DNA from: Lineus longissimus
Taxonomy: Eukaryota > Nemertea > Pilidiophora > Heteronemertea > Lineidae
Reading direction: 5' to 3'
DNA: 64,000 nt
Assembly (NCBI RefSeq): GCF_910592395.1
Contig: NC_088314.1
Location: forward strand, 15,537,998-15,601,997
This document shows positions 1 through 13,000 of this stretch, piece by piece; position 1 is the stretch's first letter, and every line of letters starts with the position of its first letter. The notes beneath the pieces were generated by a model. It had not been told where the DNA came from. It did not search any database and saw only the letters and a program-made list of their open reading frames with translations. Position numbers and translations under genes: made by a program.

Positions 1-1
1 C

Positions 2-214
2 TATTTTGAGGTCATTACCATTGACCAACTCAGTCAACAACAGGGCAAGATAAACAAATTGCTTGGCAAGAATAGAGCAATCTCCCTCAGCGGCCAACAC
101 TTGGCAGAGTACCTCCCCGGTATCAAATTACTTTGCAAAGAAAAGTTTGTGGACCAGACACACTGCCATGGAAGTTACCTGAAGGGATGGTATCAATTAA
201 AACACTTTAGATAG
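2..214 (+). CDS. C-terminal exon of an unidentified protein (partial)
   Basis: The frame starting at base 2 is open from the window edge for 70 codons and ends with TAG at 212-214. The peptide is ordinary protein-like sequence (it contains HLAEYLPGIKLLCKEK and ends LKGWYQLKHFR) with a balanced mix of charged and hydrophobic residues, not low-complexity. An AATAAA lies about 60 bases after the stop, as expected for a terminal exon. I do not recognise the family. The rest of the gene lies upstream of the window, so the exon start is unknown; the acceptor may be inside or outside the window. A chance open frame of this length is possible but less likely given the poly(A) signal. Confidence 0.5.
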   Translation, partial: YFEVITIDQLSQQQGKINKLLGKNRAISLSGQHLAEYLPGIKLLCKEKFVDQTHCHGSYLKGWYQLKHFR

Positions 215-276
215 ATGGTAGTCTGTGTCCGCCTTAACGAAGTTTCTGTAGGGAGAGATATTATGCAGAGTGTGGC

Positions 277-282
277 AATAAA
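277..282 (+). terminator. Poly(A) signal AATAAA
   Basis: AATAAA 63 bases after the TAG of the terminal exon at 2-214. Its position fits the 3' UTR of that gene. Confidence 0.45.
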
Positions 283-520
283 AACGTTAATCAGCAATAA
301 CAATCATAGCTTTGGCAATATTATTATAGTTGCTGGAGTTGGGTGCCCAACCACCCACACCCCCACACGCACTCAAAATCCAATTCTCTACATACTCCAT
401 CTTTTTTTGCTAAACATTATTTCCACTGTTATTGACTGTACAGCAGATCCCCAACTGCAGATCCTTACAGCCTTCCTCTATCACTGCAAACTATCACTGC
501 AAACTTTACCATAGTGGAAA

Positions 521-928
521 AGCCCATAGCACACTAGCTGCCAACTTCGGCGTTCACAAGCGTTTTTTGCCGTAAGAGTCCTGAACGCCTGAAAAATCCC
601 TAGTCTGCTACGAACGGCGTCGGCGAACGCGACTTGCCGCCACTTGCCGCAACTAAACGCCAAATATCTAACATGTTTAATTTTTGACGCCTGTCGCTGC
701 GTTTGAACGCAAGAAGAAGCCAGGTGTGCTACGGATTACCGCGCAGTATGCGTCTTGATGTCACATGATTTCAAAATGGCAGCCTAAAGTGGCGGAAAAG
801 ACGCTACTGGACGCCGATTCTGGGCAGGTGTGCTCTGACCGGGATCCACTGGCCGCCAACTTCGGCGTCGAGATGCGTCAGCTGAACGCTTCTTGTCGCC
901 AAAGTTGGCGGCTAGTGTGCTGCGGGCT
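521..928. mobile_element. MITE family A, copy 1
   Basis: About 408 bp bounded by inverted ends reading AGCCCATAGCACACTAG on the left and CTAGTGTGCTGCGGGCT on the right. Both ends continue into a GC-rich motif around CCAACTTCGGCG. A second, oppositely oriented copy lies at 34679-35119. Short open frames inside both copies are by-products of the GC-rich repeat, not genes. I see no convincing target-site duplication, so the superfamily is undecided. Confidence 0.75.
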
Positions 929-1630
929 AAAGAGCCGACAGCACCCAGGAAATTCACTTGCTGCTCGTTATGCAAAGTTATGCAAACAAGTTGCCTTATA
1001 TGGAACTAGTGACGTCACACAGTAGTTGATAATTTCGCTTCAAATGTCACTACTGGTTAGATATCTTTAACATGGCATAGTTTTTGGCCCCCTTGACGAA
1101 CCCTAGGACCCTTAAGGAAGGGTCGTCAACTTAAGTGCAGTTGCATCTCACAACAGGCATACATGTGTTTATGCAGACCGAGTGGGTCAAAGTGAAGTCT
1201 GGAGTCGGTCAGGGGATATCGCCGATCCTTTTCTTCGTTCTTATCGACTGGAATATGCAACAAACTACATCTGAACGGACCTAGAGATATCCATCCAGTG
1301 GACATCCTTCTTGAAAACCTCGACTCTGTCATCTCACTTGTGCTCTTATCTATAGATCTCAGAATAACCACTTAACAACTGAGACTGTTGTTCGGTATTT
1401 TATTATGAGAATGTAATGTGCAGAGCGACAAAAAGGTATCTCGTCTGCGGGTAAAACCAATTGTTGTGGCCATCGCATAAGATTGATCATACCCGCTGGT
1501 CGCAGCAATTTAGGATATAATGCTCGTTCGCGGGGGCGGGGTGCTTCAGCATCCAAAGGACCGATCGGCGATTTTTTCTTGTTGGGAAAGTATCGGGAAC
1601 GTGACGACCTTGTAGGCCGGGACATGATCG
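929..1630. other. Intergenic, nothing recognised
   Basis: I see no exon with credible splice sites, no RNA gene and no repeat match to other parts of the window. Open frames here are short and have unremarkable composition. Confidence 0.4.
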
Positions 1631-1705
1631 AATAGAATTGAATTGAATTGAATTGAATTGAATAATTTATTGAATTGTAAGCCCCTCGGGGCAAATTACA
1701 TTTTT
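1631..1705 (-). repeat. GAATT microsatellite with GC hairpin, retroelement-tail-like
   Basis: Four to five tandem GAATT units are followed by AATAATTTATTG and then the perfect hairpin GCCCCTCGGGGC (1681-1692). Read on the minus strand this is a GC hairpin, then AATAAA-like sequence, then a pentanucleotide tail. Many LINE and SINE 3' ends in marine invertebrates look like this. No protein-coding body is recognisable next to it, so it may be a SINE or a severely 5'-truncated LINE. Confidence 0.45.
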
Positions 1706-2899
1706 TCAATTCGTTATCAGTTCATGATTCTGATTGGAATGATACAGAGAAAAAATGATTAGATATATCACCTACATGATATATATTGCTCTGTCAGACA
1801 AACCTTTGATTTCTACCTGCCTCTTCATTATTAGATCACGATATTCAAACATCACTATATACATTTTGACAGTAATATATAGCTTACACAAATAATACAC
1901 AAATCTCATGCAAATCTCAGATGCTTTGTCAGTTGTCTGGCCGAGATGCAGAAGAGACGGCAATAGTGTATAACTCGTTTATTTGGCCATTATCCCCTTG
2001 TCTGTCACGTGCAGACTCAACAGTGGCAGCTTTAGCGCCACCAGGTGGGGCCTAATGGTATACAGCTAATTGTTATCACCAAGAAATCCCCCCCCCCCAA
2101 CTATCATTCGTGCGCCCGATGTAACAGACTTCCAGGCTGTACTGATAAAACATTACCAAGAATCCATGTGCCAGCATCCTGACCTTCCGGCGACTTCAAA
2201 ATTGGAAGTAACCAAAGACCTTTATGAGCATATACACACCGTAAGACCCTGTAGCAAACTCATCAAGCAAAGTCGCCGAGGTGGTAATTAAGGACACCAA
2301 CTATAAAGTATTGACAAACGGCACCTGCCCGACAAGCCTTTGCAATGAGTTCACCAGGACGTCAAAAAGACCGAAATTCAAACCCACGTGGAGGCAGTTA
2401 AGAGAGGACATTGGGATGACTTTTCGATTTTAAAACACATGGCAGTTGTGGTCGCAATGATAGGGCGCCCTGAAGAGATCTAATTTCAGACATGCGCAAT
2501 CTCAACACCTGATGGAATGCAAAACCGGGTACAAAAGACTGGAACTTGTTCTAACCTCTCCCGATCGTGATCTTTCTCCTCTTTGGGAACGGAGAACGAT
2601 TTTAGGGTCCAAGTGGTTGCGTCAGAATTATTAAGATGTGTTCCGCTGAATCGGAACTAAGGGGATGGATTTGATACGTACTCTGTGATGTGTATGTTCA
2701 CATTGTTAACAAAGGCCTATGATGCGTGCAGCCATGTGGAATACGGATTCACGACCAGATGGACTCATAGGTCTTGTACACAGATAAAAGAAATCGTAAC
2801 CACTGGAATGCACAATGTGCGTTTCACGAGGTAAGTTGTCCATGTTACAAACACTGTCGTCGACAAAAATGTTACGATTGTCGCACACAACTCGGCGGC
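1706..2899. other. 3' flank of the CARD-NACHT gene, nothing recognised
   Basis: This lies downstream of the NACHT stop codon on the minus strand. A weak plus-strand frame at 2070-2291 begins in a poly-C tract and has no recognisable domain. I see no convincing minus-strand poly(A) signal close to the stop. Confidence 0.35.
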
Positions 2900-4058
2900 T
2901 CATAGAGGCAGTTCCATGAATTGTTTGAACAGTCCATCGATATCTTTGTTCAAGTTTCGAACTTTTTCAACTGCTTGCTGGATTTCAATGTCATTCATCT
3001 TGCCCTGGTCCTTCTCGTTGCGGAGGAAGCGGGCTGCGAAGTAAAACTTCCAAATCTCATCTACAAATCTGTACTCCTTCTTCCCCAGTCCATCTACGTA
3101 TATCGTGATTGGTTCGAGAACACCGATATTCACAAGTACCTCTGCGCCCCCATCTAACTCGGTGCACTGAAGGTTCTCTGCAGGAATTGACGACCTGTTG
3201 TCAATAATCAGTTGCCACCCCAGCCTGCCAAGGACAAGTACCTCTGTCGCAAAGGTGTTGCCCATGGTTTGGTTGATACGGGATGAAAACCCTTCTTCGT
3301 GACATTCATACTTCTTGAAAATGTTCTTCAACACCATCTGGTAAATGTCTGACAGATCCAGACAGAACCTTTTTTTCTTACTTTCATTATTTTCTTCCCA
3401 AAGATCCTGCCACACATTGACAACGATTACAAGCATGAATGGAGTAGTGAGCCAGGACAGTTTTACAGTATTACCATCATGAAATGCCTCGCCCTCAATA
3501 TTGCCAAGACCTAAGTTTTGAACTAGGGCTTTGCCCATTTCCCCCATACGTTTGCATTCAAAGTAATCAATAATATGTCCCTGGATTGTGCGGGGATGGT
3601 GCCTCGCAATCCGAAGGGAAGTGTACAAGTTGGAATTATCGAGAATTTTTGTGGGGACTTGGTTCGTTCTGCAGGTTAGGATAACCGTGCTGTCTGGCAT
3701 GGTTTTTCGGAGGAATAGTTTGTTTAAACTATGTGGCAACGAGTTCTTATAGTTGTTGTCAATGATGAAGAGAACCTTGTCTTGCTTGTCTTCAATTTGG
3801 GACCAAAGGTCGTCAGGATGACTGCAACTCTTCATGCTCTGCTCGCTAAAAAAATGAGAGTTCTTTGTGACGTAGTCACTAATCAGGAGGTGTTCATTTG
3901 GTGTTTCTTCTTTCTTTTCGAAATCTATGAAGTCATCGGTGTTGATCAAGAACACAAACTCGAAGACACTCAGATTTTCATGATCTGTCGCCCACATGTA
4001 CGCTAATTTCTTCGAGAATGATGTCTTCCCATATCCTGCTGGTGCCTCTAAGACATAC
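2900..4058 (-). CDS. CARD-NACHT gene: NACHT domain terminal exon
   Basis: Acceptor TTTTTCTTTCAG at 4059-4070, then 386 codons to TGA. Motifs in order: P-loop EAPAGYGKTSF (residues 4-14 of the exon), an acidic variant Walker B in KVLFIIDNNYK (around residue 100), sensor 1 VILTCRTNQ (around 131), the proline-containing LSWLTTPFMLV (around 205), and a winged-helix end YRFVDEIWKFYFAARFL (around 335) corresponding to the Q-E-F-F-A-A signature. The protein stops about 35 residues later with no LRRs. The usual D-(G/A/S)-x-D-E Walker B signature is replaced by D-N-N, so ATP hydrolysis may be altered. The exon itself is very secure as a NACHT domain. Confidence 0.88.
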
Positions 4059-7000
4059 CTGAAAGAAAAAGTATACAATCAACTATTAAATTTGTTTTTC
4101 TAAATACTGCTTGGTACAGCACATCGTAAATGAAAAAGCCAAGGCCCACTGTGTTCACCGTATAGATATTTGGTGGTTAGGAATTCATACTGGTTAATGC
4201 TATAGTATATCCAAATGGAAATGTTATGCAATCTAACCTAGTCTGCTATAGTATATCCAAATGGAAATGTTATGCAATCTAACCTAGTCTGTGACCTCAA
4301 AATGTTGGTAAAGTCAAAAACCCATGGGTCACAAATTGGTGACAATCGGGCAAGTAGTAATAATTAAGCAATTATCATATTTTTAAGGTTTTCAGATTTG
4401 GCCCCTGGTCTGACCAGGAAGCGAATCAGTTCGAACCGTTTTTCGGTCCCTGGGATCACCTGAATATAGGGTACCGTACATGTTTACCAAATGTGAGATC
4501 AATGGCCAATGCAGTTCTAAGAAATGTGGCCTAGTTAAAGCCCATCAACTCAAAAATGCCATTTGACCTCTGTGACCTTGAAAGGTAGGTCAAATCGAAA
4601 TCGATATAACATGTTACGTATCCTTGCTTGGAGTAGCTACCATAACATACTATCGAAAACAAGTCACTGATAAGCGATAATATTGCACGTTTTACCTTTT
4701 CAGTTTTAGCCTCTTGGTGGCCAAGACGAGAATCAGATTGGGCCAATATTCGGTATCAGATGTTAACTGACCTAGAGAGTCATACATACCAAGTTTCAAA
4801 CTTGGTGTCCGAGGTTATCTGGTGTAGGGGGTCGTGTGTACAAAGTTCCTAGTTAACCGCTTTAGCGGTCAAGAAACGTGCCATAGTTATAATCAAACGG
4901 CAAATTTACGACAATTGTCCTCGGTGACCTAGAAAAGTAGGTTACATCAAAAACCTACAGATGCTAGGAGTACCCACCATTAAAATACTGAAAACAAGTC
5001 CCTTAAATAAGCGAGATATTACACTTTTTACTTTTCAGTTTTGGCCCCTTGTTGCCCAGTCGAGAATGTGATAGGACCAACATTCGGCATCAGTGATTAT
5101 CATACGTCGGGGGTCACGCGTACCACGTTTCAAGCTCATAGCGGAACGAAATTTGATGTCGGAGGTCACCTGGAGGTCAAAGCCCAAGTGGTTAAGAAAC
5201 TTGCCACAGTTTTTGAAATGGGACAGAGACGACGACGACGACAACAACGACGGACACGGCAGTATTATATAGACTCCCCTACAGTGAGCAAAAGCCTAGA
5301 AATGCCGGTCAACCAAGCAATCTCACGGCCGCTTTTTCTTCTTGCCGAAGATTTTGGTATAGTGTGTCACAACGGTGGGGAGCTAATGTGTTTGTTGATG
5401 GTTGGGATGGGCGGAGCTGTGTGTGCGTGTATGTGCATTGTGTGTCTGTCTGGATTCGGTGCCACACATTATAACTCTGCCCCTGTGGCAGTCACAGACT
5501 TCAAAGGCGACCTACATGTACCCGTAGTGATGTTTTTTGGAAGCAAACCAATATCTAAATAAAATAATTCTCTTCAGACGATCATTCTTACATGAAACTC
5601 ATGGCCTGGAAACAAAATCTGGATAGGTTATATGAAGAGGTCTCTTTCAGATTATGTAATGACATTGAAAAGGGCCAATGTCAAGGTCAATGCTTCACAA
5701 CTTTAAACTATTAAATTCAGAAACAATCGACATCGTAGCGATGTCATCTTCATGTTGGCCTTGTCACTGGATTCGACTTCAACAAAATTTCACCGTAGCG
5801 GTTTATAGCGACCAATATGTACGGTTCAGCGAACTTCCATTTTGCTAAGATTTTCAAGGTAGCACCCATTTTAAAAAGTTTTCGGTAAGTTCCTGTGGTT
5901 TAATTAAGTTCTGCTTATTATGCATCCATCATCTGCGGTGGCCCATCAATATAATAGAAAATTTTTCTTTTTACAATGCGTTTTTTTTCTCTCGAATTAC
6001 AACTGCCGTCGGATTTATTTCTCACCGCCGAAAAAATAATTTCCACCGCCGGGTAAAAAATAATAATTCCCACCACCGCCAAAGAAAATAATATCGACCG
6101 CGGTGGAAATTAATATCGACCGCGGTGGAAATTAATATCGACCGCGGTGGAAATTAATATCGACCGCGGTGGAAATAATATCCACCGCGGTGGAAATAAT
6201 ATCCACCCGGTGTCAATAACGAATTAGCTCCCGCGGTGGATATTATTTCCACCGCGGTGGATATTAATTTAATTTCCACCGCGGTGGATATTAATTTCCA
6301 CCGCGGTCGATATTATTTTCTTTGGCAGTGGTGGGAATTATTATTTTTTCCCCGGCAGTGGAAATTATTTTTTTCGGCGGTGAGAAATAAATCCGACGGC
6401 GGTTGTAATTCGAGAGAAAAAAAACGCATTGTAAAAAGAAAAATTTTCTATTATATTGAAAATAAACGCATGTCCTCTATGGGCAACCGTAATCATCAGT
6501 CCTTGTAGTTCACATCAGTATGCCCATGTGGTTCTGACTTTGAGAAAAAGAGCTAATATTCACGTTGAAAGTTGGAAATTTTATGATCTTCAAAAACATC
6601 ATTTTTTTGGTGAAGCCTCTGAAACTGACGCCATTTTTTCAGCGCTGTCATGTACTACAATGCTATCAGTAAAGAGTGAAGAGAATATTGTAGCGTGTGG
6701 AAATAGATTTGATCTCCGGCGACGTAATATTATAGTTTGTTTAGTTAAATTTCGCTGTTTGTTTACATTGAATATTTTCTAGTGACGAAAAAACAAGTAA
6801 TATGTAATGTAATGTAATGTAATGTAAAATTTATATAGAGCGCCTTACCACCGTGAAAAAACGTGTTCAAGGCGCTACTCCTCAAAATGCTCCACGGAAT
6901 AGCCATGCCTTCAGCTGACGCTTAAAGGAGAAAATATTGGTACTTTGGATTGATTTGATTACAGGGGGGAGCTGGTTCCATAGGAAGGGGGCACATGCAG

Positions 7001-10000
7001 AAAAGGCTCTGTCGCCATACGAGGTCCTGGTGCGTTTTGCTAGCAACCTGACACTAGATGAGGACCTCGTATGACGAACAGTTTCTGCGAGAGGTAGATG
7101 AAGATAACCAGGGGCCAGTCCGTGGAGCACCTTGAAACAGTGAAGTAGCACCTTGAACTGAACCCGTGCCTCAATCGGAAGCCAGTGCAGTTATTTTAGC
7201 ACGGGTGTGATATGCTCACGCTTCCGTTTTCTACTGACCAGCCTCGCAGCTCGATTCTGTAACAGTTGGAGAGGAACAAGGGATTTTTTAGGCAATCCGT
7301 ATAGTAGCCCATTATTGTAATCAAGTTTTGACGTGACAAGGGCATGAACAAGCCGCTCAGTACAAGGCTGATTAAGATACTTTCTGATCCTACCTATCTT
7401 ATATAAGCTAAAATTGGCGGCCTTGCAAACATTTTTTATCTGAGCTTGCATGCTCATGCCCTCATCCAGCCAAACACCAAGATCCTTCAAACTGCTTGAC
7501 TTAGGGACCCAGACTCCATTTACAGTGATACCTTGAACTGAACCTGTCCTTCTTGGCGATACAATGTTCAGCATATCCGTCTTTGGAGCATTTAAAGCAA
7601 GTTTGTTTGCAACAAGCCAATCCCCAACCCCCGATATGCAATCCTCAGTGCGGGAAACAACCACACCACTCTCCTCAACATCACCACACCTCATGAAATT
7701 TATAAGTTGGTTGTCGTCAGCGTACAATTGAAAAGGAATGGTCCAGTTCCGCATGACATCACCAAGTGGCAAGGTGTAGATGGTGAAGAGAATGGGTCCC
7801 AACACAGAGCCCTGAGGCACACCGAAGTGAAGGGAGATCGGCTCAGAGCAACAACCACCAACAGCAACCGACAGTGTCCTGCCATGGAGATAGGATGAAA
7901 ACCACCTCAACACAGTGTCTTTTAGACCAAGTCTCTGCTGCAACCTGTCAATGAGAATACTGTGGTCGACAGTATCGAATGCGGCAGCGAGATCAAGAAG
8001 GACAAGAATTGCCTCATTTCCATTGTCCATGCCTGTAAGAATGTCATTCGTAATCTTCAGTAGAACTGTCTCGGTGCTATGGCATTTACGGTATGCATGC
8101 CCCTTTGCTGAGACTGATACAGCGCAAAATATATTGACTTCATAAAAGTGTACGGTGTTGAGCGATATTACTGTACACTGGTTTAGCAATGTAACGCACT
8201 GGCATGAACGTGTGCGGGTTGTATGGCCCAACGATTAAAAATTATTCATCGCATTTCACTCGAATATGGCCCAGACAGTCATAATTCCCAATCTAAAATG
8301 TAACTTTACTACCAATAGTTGATCGTTCTTGCCTTCAAGGCGCGAGAATTGTCTTCAATTAGCCAAATATTTTACTGTATTTCAGGAGCAATGTTTCTTC
8401 ACAACTTTTGTGGGAAAACGTCGACGAAAATGGACGGTTTCGTCGAACAGTATCTAATACACCATCCCGGAGAGTGCACTTTGCTTGTAGGTCTTGTCGC
8501 ACACCGCACACTTGTAAAGGTTCTCACCAGTGCTATCTTTGACGTGTCTTGTGCTGATTGAGCGTCCATTTTACACACGTCGCACACCAGTGCTTCGAAC
8601 CTTACGAGCTTATTACGAACCGTTTGTTTGGAGAACAACTTGTTTGTTGAAAGTTTAAGTAATATTCTATCAGTCAAATTGTTGTTTGCTGAGACCTTTT
8701 TGTTAGGTTTTATATGAACCTTGATGACTATTGATAGGACGTTCATGGAGACGAGAAGAACTGGGATCACCATGCCGGTGTAGAAGTTTAAAATGTCCTA
8801 GGATAAAATGTCCGGAAACAAAGGATTCTATTATGCGCTTCAATCTCTGAGCTATTGACTGTCAGGGTCTCTATAGAACCATATTGCAGAATACAATAGG
8901 GCCGGACACTTTTTCCAGGGGGACACTTTTTACTTTTACACCGGTACCGTACCATCGAGTGCTACAGTATACGTCAGAAACTGAATTTCGACGTTCAGGA
9001 TTGCCTTTGTTAAATTAAATGTTAACACAGCTCGTCCTCAACCCTACTCATAAGCATGGAAACATACTCGACTTAATCCTGACAAATCAACCAGAGCAAT
9101 TCAGTGACACGGAAACATGGCCAGGAATGTACGATTCTGATCATTTTCCCGTAGTGTCGAATTTCCGTACTAGAATGCCCCGTCGTGTTGGAATTTCGCG
9201 CGTTGTTTTTGACTTTACGCGTGCGGACTACACAGGTCTAAGGTCATTCCTTTGTGACGAGCTTGGTCCCAACTCTGATTTCTGTTTGCAAAATGGCCAG
9301 GACGGCATTGACAATTTGTGGTCAGAGTGGCTAGGTGTGTATAACACTGGATTAGACCGCTTTATTCCGCGGAAAACTATTCGTGACAAAAGCTATCCGC
9401 CATGGATTGACCGCGAAGTGAGACGCATGTCAACAAAAGTGAATGCTGCCCGCCGCTGCGCAAAAAACAGGAACAGTGACTCTAGTTGGAGGAAATACCG
9501 GCGCCTGCGCAATGAACTCAGAAATTTGACCCGTGACAAATACAAAGCGAATGTAAACAATCTTGGATCAGAAGTGCGTAGCAACCCAAAACGTTTTTGG
9601 AACTTCTATCACGCAAAAACCAAATCAAACTCTGTACCAGAGACAGCGAAGCTGGGCAATGAGTCTTTTGTGACTCCTCTGCGCAAGGCAAATGCCTTCA
9701 ATGGTTATTTTTATTCCAATTTTTCTCATCACAACGACTTGAGAAAACCTGATGTTACTATGTATGATAATTATAACCTTGATTCTGTTAACTTTACAGC
9801 AGTTGAGGTGAAATCGGTATTAAACAGGCTGGACAAGACTAAGGCCTGTGGGCCTGACAGGGTCTCTAATCGTGTTCTGAGGGAGTGTGCCTCTAAACTG
9901 TGTTCTTCACTCGCATTTTTATTCAACGTTTCAATGCAGACATGTGTTTTACCAAACGATTGGAAAATCGCTAACGTTGTGCCAGTGTACAAGAAGGGAG

Positions 10001-13000
10001 ACAAGCATTTGATTTCAAATTATAGACCCGTGTCTCTCCTATCTGTGGTTTCTAAAGTAATGGAACGTTGCATTTATAACAGTATCTATCCAGTCTTAAG
10101 TCCGTCAGTCTATAAAGGCCAGCATGGCTTCTGTAACAGGCGGTCAACGGCCACTCAGCTTGTTCAGTTCCAGTATAGACTGGGCCAGGTCTTAGATAGT
10201 GGGGGTCAAACTGATGTTATATATTTGGATTTTGCTAAAGCTTTCGATTCCGTTCCCCATTGCCTCTTATTACATAAGATTCGTTCCTTTGGAATCTGTG
10301 GACGTCTTCTGAGTTGGTTAACGTCGTATCTTACAAATAGGAAGCAGAGAGTTGTGATTATTGGCTCGGAGTCATCACTTTTAGATGTACTGTCTGGTGT
10401 GCCGCAAGGGTCAATTTTAGGCCCTCTTTTATTCTTATTGTACGTAAATGATATTGCTGAGGTCGTTAGTGACGGTACTGCCATGGATCTTTTTGCTGAT
10501 GATTCCAAAATGTGTAGGGAGATAGAGTCTGTAACCGACTGTCTGCTACTTCAGACCGACCTTGATAAATTGTACGCTTGGAGTAAACGGTGGGGCATGA
10601 CATTTAGCCCAAGCAAATGCATGGTCATGAGTGTTACTAGGAAGTTAAATCCGACACACTTCTTTTACAATATCAATGGTTTTGCATTGTCTCGGGTTGA
10701 TAAATTCAAGGATCTTGGTATTGTCTTTTCTTCGGACCTGTCATGGTCATCTCATGTCAATGGTATTGCAAGCAGTGCAAGTAGAATGTGGGGTATGATC
10801 AGGCGTGTATGCGGGCGTACTGCAGACGTTAATTTGAATATCATGTTGTATAAATCACTTGTGCGTAGTCGCCTTGAATATGGTACGGTGGTATTCGACA
10901 CACATGTGCGACGTGATCTTGAAACTTTAGAGCGTGTCCAGCGGAGGGTGACTCGTCACATTTTAGGCCCTGATATGCCATATGTGGAGCGTCTGCGAGC
11001 GTTGTCTCTGCTGCCCCTGTCGTACCGTCGGGAAATCAAGGATCTAGTTTTTATGCACGATTCTTATTATAATGTCCTGGATTTTAATGCACGTTTTTAT
11101 ATAACCCCGGCTGTAAGGGGCGACGGTTTACGACTGGCGCAGCCGAGATTCCACTCGGAGACGTTCGGTGCCTCATACTGGGTGAGGACACCGAAGCTGT
11201 GGAACAGCCTCCCGGTCCAATTACATAATTTGAAAAAAATGCATTTTAAATCGTCCCTTAATGCTTATTATTTTGACAGGTTGGGTCGTTTGGATGTCGA
11301 CGACATGTGCACTTTCGTCACTTTCTGCCGTTGTGCAAACTGTCGGCCCACTTAGTGCGCATGTCGCCGGCACCCCGACGACACAACCCATATTATCTGG
11401 TGCCATATAATAGGTCTCGACCTACATGGTTACCAGTGTAATGCATGTACGTTTTATTTTGTTCATAATCCAATGTCTTGTCATGTTATATCAAATATTG
11501 TACATGTATTTTACACGAATAAATAAATTAAATCGTACAAGGTGAAGTCGCTGAACCGTACTCCAGGGTTTGCTAAATATGTACGGTCATTGCAGAAATC
11601 GGTCAAAATCACAAAAAAAAAATAAGAAGAGGGCAGAGTTTCGAATGAAATACAATGGAACACATACCCAGAAATTGACTCCATAGCTTCGAAGGGAATG
11701 TGACGGCCTACCGTTGACCAGACAGCGATTACATGGTACCCTACTAAACTATTGTTTAAAATTGTAATAAAATAGCCTTATAAACGAAAAAACCATCGCG
11801 TCATGATCTGAAGGACAGTAAATTGCATCTAGCAAGAGCCCAGGTCGCTACATCGCAAAAATGTATTCATATCTTCCATATTTTATTTCATAAACTGATT
11901 TTCAGCTCACGTCATCTGCTAGAGTGCATAACCGGCAGTTCGTTGAACCGTACATTTGGTCGCTAAACCGCTACGGTTATCCACCGTGAGAACCAGGCCA
12001 GCGGTGTTCTGCTGCACACCCGTCATATAGGGAGTTTTTGCAAATTCCACGAAACGCCAATGTGAACGCCTCGATGTCGAACAACATGAACAATGGGACA
12101 GGCGTTCACGTGGACGTATCGGGGATTTTCGAAAACTCCCTATTAAAGAAAACGCGCATTTGTATCATCATATCATTATCTTATTTGACCAAACTTAAAA
12201 GATAAAAACTCACCTGTTAAGGTTGTCGTCTTTACCGGCTCCCTCAAATAATGTTTCGAGCGTAACGTCTTCATATCCACCATGAGTTTTCTTCTCGAAG
12301 TTCCGGCGTATTTGGTCGATATGAATCTTTCGATCGGGTCGATATGGCATCAACATGATATGTTGGAAATCTCTGTTGTAGCGTTTCTTCTGATCAGTCG
12401 TCCAGTTACTTGTATCAACTGAAATTGATGCAACTGGTAACTCAGTATATCAAGAGGTCTATCTGATAAAATTGAATAGCGTGTAAAACATGTATACTGA
12501 ATGATTTAACTTAAATGAAATGGCACGCCAAGATTGCATTACTAGGTACCAACTCATTTCACAATTAAGTTAAAAACTGTAACACTAAAACCGCTCCTTG
12601 TTTTTCTTCTGAATATTACAAATAGACTATCAGGTAGGCCTATAGATACATGTATAAGGCATAATCAGATTTGCTGGATGTTGTCATTTATAATCGCCTA
12701 ATTTCTTCACAAACTCATGCACCAGTCCATGTGTTTGGTAAAGACAGAATTTCAAATAAAATTTGAGCTTGGCTTGCACTCAATTGTATGTCAATGACAA
12801 TCACTATTTTAAAGTATCTTATTTTGTAGGCCAACCGATACTAGCCACTAATCAGTTTTGAGGTAATGTTAATGTTAATGTTATTTTATCAAATAAATAA
12901 ATAATTATAGAAAGACTCTGATGATACCCATTGTTTTGTGATTGGCTTGGCTTGGCTTGGCCTCTATAGTGTTGGGAAACTAATTAACAAGTTCAGAAAA

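Noticed and set aside
521-1025. Open frames of 60-86 codons
   Set aside because: They are translations of MITE family A. The same frames occur in the other copy at 34.7 kb.
5041-5562. 173-codon plus-strand frame
   Set aside because: It runs through the GAC-repeat dispersed element and its composition follows the repeat. No splice signals or domain.
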